A stretch of 5,685 bases of DNA from an uncultured Bacilli bacterium. GTDB lineage: Bacteria > Bacillota_I > Bacilli_A > RF39 > UBA660. Within the stretch, counting starts at the first letter, position 1; each line of letters starts with the position of its first letter. The translations under genes and the position numbers were made by a program. Location of the stretch: positions 1 to 5,685 of the forward strand of contig CANQYN010000059.1 of NCBI GenBank assembly GCA_947628105.1. The letters run 5' to 3'. The notes beneath the pieces were generated by a model. The model saw only the letters and a program-made list of their open reading frames with translations. It was not told the origin of the DNA and did no database searches. This document shows, piece by piece, positions 1 through 4,302 of this stretch.

Positions 1-76
1 TTGTTTTGGTTAACTCAATTATACGACTTGAATTACTTTTTTATATAGAAATGTTTCACATCAATTGTAACACTAC

Positions 77-104
77 AGCAGATATTGATGTAATATCTGT
101 TTTT
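77..104 (+). terminator. Probable Rho-independent terminator of an upstream gene
   Basis: A perfect 8-bp inverted repeat (CAGATATT at 79-86, AATATCTG at 92-99) encloses a 5-base loop. It can be extended outwards by one G-U and one A-U pair, to 77-101. The 3' arm runs directly into five T (100-104), which is the expected form for plus-strand intrinsic termination. The stem is poor in GC, so its strength is uncertain. It probably ends a plus-strand gene lying before the window, because nothing supportable is encoded between 1 and 76. Confidence 0.5.
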
Positions 105-106
105 GA

Positions 107-135
107 TTGTACATTAGAAATAGATTTGTTATAAT
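107..135 (+). promoter_or_regulatory. Sigma-A-type promoter of ffh, extended -10
   Basis: The -10 box is a perfect TATAAT at 130-135, preceded by the extended-10 dinucleotide TG at 127-128. A weaker -35 (TTGTAC, 107-112) sits exactly 17 bp upstream. Transcription should begin near 141-143, only about 10-12 bases before the ffh ATG at 153, so the leader would consist of little more than the Shine-Dalgarno sequence. The promoter begins three bases after the T-run of the preceding hairpin. Confidence 0.65.
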
Positions 136-140
136 AAAAA

Positions 141-148
141 AAGGTGAT
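141..148 (+). promoter_or_regulatory. Ribosome binding site that fixes the ffh start at 153
   Basis: AAGGTGAT is complementary to the 3' end of 16S rRNA (the AUCACCU part of the anti-Shine-Dalgarno) and lies 4 bases before ATG 153. A possible GTG start at 144 is itself part of this site and so cannot sensibly be the initiation codon. The first three residues of the longer reading should be dropped. Confidence 0.85.
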
Positions 149-152
149 AAAA

Positions 153-1460
153 ATGTTTGAAAGTTTAGGCGATCGATTACAAAATGCGATTGATAAGATA
201 AAAGGATATGGGAAAATCAGTGAAGAAAATATTGGAGAAGTAACTCGTGAGATAAGATTAGCTTTATTAGAAGCTGATGTCAATTACAAAGTAGTAAAAG
301 AGTTTATTGCTTCAGTGAAAGAAAAAGCTCTTGGAGAAGAGGTTGCGAAAAGTTTAAAACCAGGAGAAGTGTTTGTCAAAATTTTAAAAGATGAATTAGT
401 AACTTTATTAGGAGGAGAAAAATCAGATTTAGTTGTTTCCTATAATCCTACTATTTTAATGTTAGTTGGACTTCAAGGAAGCGGAAAAACAACGACAATA
501 GCTAAACTAGCAAATCTTCTACGAAAAAAATATAAAAAAAATCCTCTTTTAGTTGCATGTGATGTATATCGTCCTGCTGCGATTGATCAATTAAAGCAAT
601 TAGGAAAAGAACTTAATATTAAAGTTTATGAAGAAGGGAAGGAAAAACCAGAGATAATTGTTCAAAATGCCCTTACTTATGCTAAAGAAAATCACTTTGA
701 TTATATTTTAATTGATACTGCTGGACGACTTCATATCGATGAAGAGTTGATGGATGAATTAAAACGAATAAATGAAGTAGCTAGTCCTCATGAAATATTA
801 TTAGTAGTTGATAGTATGACTGGACAAGACGCGATTCATGTCATTGAAGGATTTAATGCAGCTTTACCTTTGACGGGAGCTATTTTAACAAAATTAGATG
901 GTGATACTCGTGGAGGTGCAGCTTTATCGATTCGTCATTTAACTAATATACCTATTAAATTTATTGGAGTCAGTGAAAAGTTAGATGGGTTAGCAGAGTT
1001 TTATCCTGAGCGAATGGCTACTCGCATTTTAGGTATGGGTGATTTGATGTCGATGATTGAAAAAGCTGAAGCGGTTATCGACGAAAAAGAGGCGATTGCC
1101 TCCGCTAAAAAAATGCAGACTGGAAAATTTGATTTGGAAGATTTTTTAAGTCAATTAAATCAAATAAAAAAGTTAGGACCTCTTGAAAATTTGATTAAAA
1201 TGTTACCAGGAGCTAAAAAGATGGGACTTACAAATGTAAAAATTAATCCCAAAGATATGGCTCACATAGAAGCTATTATTTTATCGATGACTCCTTATGA
1301 AAGAAGACATCCAGAAGTATTAAAGGCGAGTCGAAAGCAACGTATTGCCAAAGGATCAGGAAGAAGTGTAGAAGAAGTTAATCGGCTTTTAAAACAGTTT
1401 GAAGAAATGAAAAAGATGATGAAAATGATGAAAAATGGGAATTTTAAAATGCCTTTTTAG
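153..1460 (+). CDS. ffh: Signal recognition particle protein Ffh (SRP54 GTPase)
   Basis: This is the GTPase subunit of the bacterial signal recognition particle. It binds the SRP RNA and the signal sequences of nascent chains, then docks with FtsY to deliver ribosomes to SecYEG at the membrane. The 435-residue protein is close to the usual length. The N domain covers residues 1-90. The G domain shows the P-loop GLQGSGKTTT (106-115), DVYRPAA (137-143), DTAGR (188-192), TKLDG (246-250) and GGAALS (254-259). The M domain follows from about 297, with the RNA-binding RIAKGSGR segment (397-404) and a Met/Lys-rich tail (419-427). Translation starts at ATG 153 behind AAGGTGAT. The gene has its own extended -10 promoter. 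It is often found between ylxM and rpsP in Firmicutes, but here a spore coat gene follows and no rpsP is seen. No convincing terminator lies right behind it. Identification is secure. Confidence 0.98.
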   Translation: MFESLGDRLQNAIDKIKGYGKISEENIGEVTREIRLALLEADVNYKVVKEFIASVKEKALGEEVAKSLKPGEVFVKILKDELVTLLGGEKSDLVVSYNPTILMLVGLQGSGKTTTIAKLANLLRKKYKKNPLLVACDVYRPAAIDQLKQLGKELNIKVYEEGKEKPEIIVQNALTYAKENHFDYILIDTAGRLHIDEELMDELKRINEVASPHEILLVVDSMTGQDAIHVIEGFNAALPLTGAILTKLDGDTRGGAALSIRHLTNIPIKFIGVSEKLDGLAEFYPERMATRILGMGDLMSMIEKAEAVIDEKEAIASAKKMQTGKFDLEDFLSQLNQIKKLGPLENLIKMLPGAKKMGLTNVKINPKDMAHIEAIILSMTPYERRHPEVLKASRKQRIAKGSGRSVEEVNRLLKQFEEMKKMMKMMKNGNFKMPF

Positions 1461-1470
1461 GTAGTTTCAA

Positions 1471-1500
1471 TACGCAAGTAATTATTTCCTTCATACTATA
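1471..1500 (+). promoter_or_regulatory. Candidate sporulation promoter (sigma-K/sigma-E type) before the coat gene
   Basis: CATACTATA at 1492-1500 matches the mother-cell sigma factor -10 pattern CATAnnnTA (sigma-K; the sigma-E form is similar). An AC dinucleotide at 1472-1473 could be the sigma-K -35 core, with 18 bases between it and the -10. That is about one base longer than the usual spacing. An ATA at 1470-1472 is a near-miss for sigma-E. No sigma-A -35 is found at the right distance from the overlapping TATAAA. As I recall, cotD in B. subtilis is a sigma-K gene, so motif and gene function agree. The -35 is the weak part. Confidence 0.45.
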
Positions 1501-1522
1501 AACTAGATAAGGAGGAAATATC

Positions 1523-1789
1523 ATGTTTAATCGAAATTGTTGTGGTAGACAAATGATGGGGTATAACATGGGGATGAATCAAGGAATGGTTGAACAACCA
1601 GTAATCGAACCAACGATCAATAAATGTGTTGAAAAAGAATTCTATCATGAAGTTCCACATGTTTGTCCTATTCATACTCATACGGTAAATCGCCATATTT
1701 ATAAACATACTTATACTCCACAATATACTTGTTCTGAAGAATGCCAAGTAGTAAATAACGATTGTGGAAAATGTTCTAATTTTATGTAA
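1523..1789 (+). CDS. cotD: CotD-like spore coat protein
   Basis: This is an 88-residue protein with the composition of the inner spore coat protein D family. It has eight Cys (6, 7, 35, 48, 70, 74, 81, 84), six His packed between 42 and 62, and a Met-rich start. The middle segment, with spaced HxH, RH and KH pairs and aromatic residues followed by a Pro, follows the layout of B. subtilis CotD. The N-terminal CC pair and the CxxxC and CxxC pairs near the C-terminus may be used for cross-linking, or for metal binding in the coat. The start is certain: AAGGAGG (1509-1515) lies 7 bases before the ATG. The gene stands alone between a sporulation-type -10 element and a strong terminator, so it is probably made only in the mother cell late in sporulation. 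The family assignment comes from pattern and composition. The symbol is used in the family sense, not as proof of orthology. Confidence 0.8.
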   Translation: MFNRNCCGRQMMGYNMGMNQGMVEQPVIEPTINKCVEKEFYHEVPHVCPIHTHTVNRHIYKHTYTPQYTCSEECQVVNNDCGKCSNFM

Positions 1790-1811
1790 AAATAGCTTCG
1801 GCTATTTTTTT
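1788..1811 (+). terminator. Rho-independent terminator of the coat gene (UUCG tetraloop)
   Basis: A perfect 9-bp stem (AAAAATAGC at 1788-1796, GCTATTTTT at 1801-1809) is closed by the loop TTCG. This forms the unusually stable C(UUCG)G tetraloop. The T-run continues to 1811. The 5' arm includes the last two bases of the coat gene stop codon (1787-1789). With A-runs on the left and T-runs on the right it could also work in the minus direction, but no minus-strand gene ends here. Confidence 0.92.
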
Positions 1812-1812
1812 G

Positions 1813-1841
1813 TTGAAAAGATGGAAAAACAATATTATAAT
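1813..1841 (+). promoter_or_regulatory. Sigma-A-type promoter of the 175-residue gene
   Basis: TTGAAA (1813-1818) and a perfect TATAAT (1836-1841) are separated by 17 bp, the canonical spacing. Transcription should start near 1848, giving a leader of about 33 bases. The -35 begins two bases after the end of the preceding terminator's T-run. The strong vegetative-type promoter suggests that the downstream gene is not restricted to sporulation, although it sits next to a coat gene. Confidence 0.8.
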
Positions 1842-1880
1842 AGTAAGAACTAGAAGTGGGGAAAATAGGAAAGTGATATT

Positions 1881-2408
1881 ATGACAGATTTATATTCTTT
1901 TTATCATTCTCTTTTGAATATTAATAGAAAAATTTCTAAGGAAGAAATTCAAAAAATAGTCGCTGAAGAAAAACAAAAATTAAAAAAGCAAGTTTCACAA
2001 GTAGATGGTTTTTGTATCTTTTTAGCATCTCAAATAGAAGCTCGTCTTCAAGAAATTGGCGTAAAAGCGTATCAACTCAATTTATTTGATATAGTTGGTG
2101 TCGATCATATGGCCTTAATCGTAGAATATAACGAAAAAAATGAGATAAAAAGAATACTGATTGATCCTACTTTTGAGCAATTTCAGAAAAAAGAAAATAA
2201 AATACTTTTTAAATTAAAGCAATGGCCTAGTGAAAAAATGTACCATAAAAATTGTGTAAAAGAATTATTACAAACAGGAATTTGCAATATTAACAATGAT
2301 ATATTAAATGATTATTTAAGTTCTTTTAGTGATTATAAAATCGAAATTTCATTAGATGAATTGCTTCTTGAACAGAGATTTTCTTCTCTTGAAAGAAAGA
2401 AAAAATAA
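1881..2408 (+). CDS. Uncharacterised protein with a transglutaminase-like Cys-His-Asp pattern
   Basis: I do not recognise this 175-residue protein as a named family. What can be seen is a putative catalytic triad in the order and spacing of transglutaminase-like / papain-fold enzymes: Cys45 (DGFC) at the head of a predicted helix ending in a turn (EIGVKA, 58-63), His76 (VDHM) followed by a beta-strand (ALIVEY), and Asp95 in IDPTFEQF (94-101). The DPT after the Asp is typical of that superfamily. There is no signal peptide or membrane segment, so it is probably cytoplasmic. The N-terminus (15-40) is a Lys/Glu-rich helix, and the C-terminal third has no motif I know. Initiation at 1881 follows AAGTGAT at 3 bases, with AGGA slightly further upstream. 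It has its own sigma-A-type promoter. Transglutaminase, cysteine protease, amidase or N-acyltransferase activity are all possible. The lack of further domains leaves the substrate unknown, and the enzyme assignment is inference. Confidence 0.6.
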   Translation: MTDLYSFYHSLLNINRKISKEEIQKIVAEEKQKLKKQVSQVDGFCIFLASQIEARLQEIGVKAYQLNLFDIVGVDHMALIVEYNEKNEIKRILIDPTFEQFQKKENKILFKLKQWPSEKMYHKNCVKELLQTGICNINNDILNDYLSSFSDYKIEISLDELLLEQRFSSLERKKK

Positions 2409-2430
2409 TAATATAATTTTTCTTTCTTTT
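2391..2430 (+). terminator. Weak candidate terminator hairpin after the 175-residue gene
   Basis: A 14-bp stem (2391-2404 with 2417-2430) pairs GAAAGAAAGAAAAA with TTTTTCTTTCTTTT. It contains two G-C pairs and one outer G-U pair, with a 12-base loop. The left arm encodes the ERKKK end of the protein and the loop contains the stop codon. There is no separate T-run after the stem, but the 3' arm itself is pyrimidine-rich. This could end transcription weakly, or simply reflect A/T skew. It reaches into the -35 region of the nfo promoter. Confidence 0.35.
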
Positions 2431-2442
2431 CTTAAGGTGAAA

Positions 2443-2451
2443 TGTTATAAT
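2443..2451 (+). promoter_or_regulatory. Extended -10 promoter of nfo
   Basis: TG at 2443-2444, one base, then a perfect TATAAT (2446-2451) form an extended -10 element. Its bases TGTTATAATA are identical to those before ffh. The region 17 bp upstream (TTTCTT, 2423-2428) is a poor -35, as is common for extended -10 promoters. Transcription would begin near 2458, giving a leader of about 16 bases that carries the AAGAAGG ribosome site. I looked for a forespore sigma-G-type promoter, which might be expected for nfo, and did not find one. Confidence 0.55.
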
Positions 2452-2473
2452 ATAACGTGAAAGAAGGCAGAAT

Positions 2474-3379
2474 ATGGAAGTAATTATCGGGTCGCATGTA
2501 TCCTTTAAAAAAGAAGATCAATTATTAGGAAGTATACGAGAAGCTCTTAGCTATGGGGCGAACACATTCATGTTTTATACGGGCGCTCCTCAAAATACTT
2601 CTCGTAGCGAATTGAATGAAGAACTTATTCAAAAAGGTCTCATTCTTATGAAAGAAAATCGTATTGATCAAAATAATGTAATTGTTCATGCCCCTTATAT
2701 CATTAATCTTGCAAATCCTAACAATGAAGATTTTTCTGTTTCATTTCTAAAAGAAGAAATGAAGAGAGTAGAACAATTAGGGATGAACAAGATCGTTCTT
2801 CATCCTGGAAGCCACGTTGGATTAGGAATTGAGAAGGGAATAGAACAAATAACGAAATGTTTAAATAAAGTAATTGATCGAACGACTAAAGTTATGATTC
2901 TATTAGAGACAATGGCTGGAAAAGGAAGTGAAATCGGCTCTACTTTTGAAGAATTAAAGCAAATTATAGATAATATAAATTATAGTGATAAAGTTGGGGT
3001 CTGTCTTGATACCTGTCATATGAATGATGCAGGATATTCTTTAGAAAATTTTGATCAAGTGTTAGAAGAGTTTGACCGCATTATCGGCATTGATAAATTA
3101 AAATGTATTCATATTAATGATAGTAAGAATGAAAGAGGAACTCATAAAGATCGCCATGAAAATATTGGATATGGAACAATTGGTTTTGATGCTTTAATGC
3201 ATGTAATTTATCATGAAAAAGTGAAAGATATTCCTAAAATATTAGAAACGCCATATGTTAGCTGTAATGATGGTGGCAAAGATCGTACTTATCCACCTTA
3301 TAAATTTGAAATTGAAATGATAAGAACGCAAAAGAAAAATCCTCATTTATTAGAAGATATTCGACAATTTTATAAATAA
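2474..3379 (+). CDS. nfo: Endonuclease IV (AP endonuclease Nfo)
   Basis: This cytoplasmic zinc enzyme cuts DNA 5' to abasic sites and removes blocked 3' ends in base excision repair. The 301-residue protein has the normal length and TIM-barrel motifs of the family. All nine residues expected to bind the three metals are present: His72 (VHAPY), His110 (LHPGSH), Glu145 (LLETMAGKGSE), Asp179 and His182 (LDTCH), His213 (IHINDSK), Asp226 and His228 (KDRHENIG) and Glu258 (LETPY). It should therefore be active. ATG 2474 follows AAGAAGG at 6 bases. It has its own extended -10 promoter and converges with the next gene, overlapping it by 10 bp. In B. subtilis the orthologue YqfS helps protect spore DNA and lies beside yqfT, which fits the small gene found next here. 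Confidence 0.97.
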   Translation: MEVIIGSHVSFKKEDQLLGSIREALSYGANTFMFYTGAPQNTSRSELNEELIQKGLILMKENRIDQNNVIVHAPYIINLANPNNEDFSVSFLKEEMKRVEQLGMNKIVLHPGSHVGLGIEKGIEQITKCLNKVIDRTTKVMILLETMAGKGSEIGSTFEELKQIIDNINYSDKVGVCLDTCHMNDAGYSLENFDQVLEEFDRIIGIDKLKCIHINDSKNERGTHKDRHENIGYGTIGFDALMHVIYHEKVKDIPKILETPYVSCNDGGKDRTYPPYKFEIEMIRTQKKNPHLLEDIRQFYK

Positions 3380-3630
3380 TTTTTATATTTTTTATAGTAT
3401 TCTATAAGAAGAGGTTTTGCTTTTTGATAAAGAGAAAAGGAAGCTTCCCTTTTTACTGTAGATAATATCGTATCCAGGTTTTGATAAAGTAGGGTCGGAT
3501 GATTTTTAATAAAAGTCAATACAAATACACTCTCTTCATTTGTTAATGTTATATTGTTTTTAAAAGCAAAATCATTGATATCACGTAGTGTTAATGATTT
3601 GATTTTTTGATTGATAATTCGTTTAATCAT
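3370..3630 (-). CDS. yqfT: Small DUF2624 / YqfT-like protein
   Basis: This 86-residue, mostly helical, basic protein of unknown function has no Cys, signal peptide or membrane segment. Its first half (INQKIKSLTLRDINDFA, then an NNITLTNEE segment) follows the pattern I recall for YqfT of B. subtilis: I-N-x-K-I near the N-terminus, then T-x-x-D/E, a helix, and an 'I-x-I/L-T' turn. The neighbourhood agrees, because yqfT lies beside nfo (yqfS) there. It is a real gene rather than a shadow: the start at 3630 is preceded, on its own strand, by AAAAAGGTGAT with 3 bases between AGGTGAT and the ATG, and no other gene occupies the region. Its orientation is unusual: it runs against nfo, overlapping its end by 10 bp, and diverges from sod. 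An inverted repeat covers its start codon. The family call rests on memory of the B. subtilis sequence and on context. Confidence 0.72.
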   Translation of the reverse strand: MIKRIINQKIKSLTLRDINDFAFKNNITLTNEESVFVLTFIKNHPTLLYQNLDTILSTVKREASFSLYQKAKPLLIEYYKKYKNYL

Positions 3631-3660
3631 ATAATCACCTTTTTATATCATATGATTAAA
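3622..3660. repeat. Perfect 11-bp inverted repeat over the yqfT-like start
   Basis: TTTAATCATAT (3622-3632) and ATATGATTAAA (3650-3660) are exact reverse complements with 17 bases between them. In a minus-strand transcript the 3' arm would hold the ATG of the yqfT-like gene and the loop would hold its ribosome site. As DNA, the element lies between two divergent genes and could be an operator. The right arm also overlaps a 10-bp palindrome, ATCATATGAT (3647-3656). AT-only repeats arise easily by chance in such DNA, so the role is unproven. Confidence 0.45.
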
Positions 3661-3673
3661 TAAATTATTAATG

Positions 3674-3693
3674 CATACCATAAAGTAGGTGAT
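3674..3693 (+). promoter_or_regulatory. Ribosome site of sod and a possible sporulation-type -10
   Basis: AGGTGAT (3687-3693) lies 3 bases before ATG 3697 and fixes the sod start. Just upstream, CATACCATA (3674-3682) fits the CATAnnnTA -10 pattern of mother-cell sigma factors, but I find no matching -35 (neither AC nor ATA) at the right distance. No good sigma-A pair is seen either; TACCAT at 3676-3681 is the nearest -10. The true promoter is therefore unresolved. The ribosome site is solid and the -10 is tentative. Confidence 0.35.
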
Positions 3694-3696
3694 AAA

Positions 3697-4302
3697 ATGT
3701 ATAAAGCAATGGATTTAAAATATCGTTATGATTCCTTAGAACCTTATATTGATACTAAAACAGTGGGGCTTCACTATCATAATCATTATCTCACGTATGT
3801 CAATAATTTAAATAAAATTTTAGAAGAAGAAAAAATAAAAGAAGATAATTTATTATTTTTACTTAACAATATCGATACGATAGAAATTAAAAATAAGGAC
3901 CGGTTAATTTTCAATATAGGGGGAATATTAAATCATGAATTATATTTTAATAGTATAAATCCAAATAAAAATATCAAACCGCAAGGGAATTTGAAGATTG
4001 CCATAGAAAAACAATTTGGAAATTTTGAAAATTTTAAGCAAACTTTTATAAATACAGCTCTTGAATTAGTGGGATCTGGATATACTTTTTTAGTAATTAA
4101 TTCAGAAAAGGAACTACAAATTATAAATACTAGTAATCAAGAGACTCCATACTTATATGGCATGATTCCAATAATGGCCATTGATTTATGGGAACATGCT
4201 TATTATTTGAGTTATCAGAGTAATAAAAAACAATATATTATGAATTTTTTTGAAATCGTTGATTTTGACTATGTTGAAAAACAGTATGAACAAGCGATTT
4301 AA
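3697..4302 (+). CDS. sodA: Superoxide dismutase, Fe/Mn family (Mn-type features)
   Basis: This enzyme converts superoxide to hydrogen peroxide and oxygen in the cytoplasm. The 201-residue protein has the normal two-domain length. The metal ligands are His26, His80 (in GGILNH), Asp163 and His167 (in IDLWEHAYY). The second-sphere His30 and Tyr34 are kept. Gln148 in SNQETPY, together with Gly at 76 rather than Gln, is the pattern of Mn-type rather than Fe-type enzymes. Tryptophan is scarce: the conserved active-site Trp after the second His is Phe84, GSGWAW becomes GSGYTF (126-131), and only Trp165 remains. The start follows AGGTGAT at 3 bases. The 3' end overlaps the penicillin-binding protein gene by 32 bp, so the two are probably co-transcribed. 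In B. subtilis sodA lies close to pbpA, as here, and SodA has been linked to spore coat cross-linking. Metal preference is an inference. Confidence 0.93.
   Translation: MYKAMDLKYRYDSLEPYIDTKTVGLHYHNHYLTYVNNLNKILEEEKIKEDNLLFLLNNIDTIEIKNKDRLIFNIGGILNHELYFNSINPNKNIKPQGNLKIAIEKQFGNFENFKQTFINTALELVGSGYTFLVINSEKELQIINTSNQETPYLYGMIPIMAIDLWEHAYYLSYQSNKKQYIMNFFEIVDFDYVEKQYEQAI

Noticed and set aside
18..23. TATAAT on the minus strand, suggesting a divergent promoter at the window start
   Set aside because: No -35 at an acceptable distance and no gene within the window; a lone TATAAT is common in AT-rich DNA.
1..48. A short open stretch ending in TAG at 46-48 (and a second frame, 3-134) that could be the end of an upstream gene such as ylxM
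   Set aside because: Too short and without a recognisable motif. The longer frame also crosses the terminator hairpin and promoter, so no coding call can be supported.
144..152. GTG start three codons upstream of the chosen ffh ATG
   Set aside because: The GTG is part of the AAGGTGAT ribosome site, so ATG 153 is the real start.
56..283. Minus-strand open frame of 75 codons across the ffh promoter and start
   Set aside because: It overlaps the promoter, ribosome site and N-terminus of ffh, and its translation has no family pattern. It is a shadow frame.
1432..1459. Imperfect hairpin at the end of ffh (AAAAATGGG ... GCCTTTTT)
   Set aside because: The arms pair only with a mismatch and bulges, and the T-run is inside the coding end, so it is not convincing as a terminator.
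1496..1747. Minus-strand open frame of 83 codons
   Set aside because: It lies antisense to the coat gene, lacks a ribosome site and is an effect of that gene's codon pattern.
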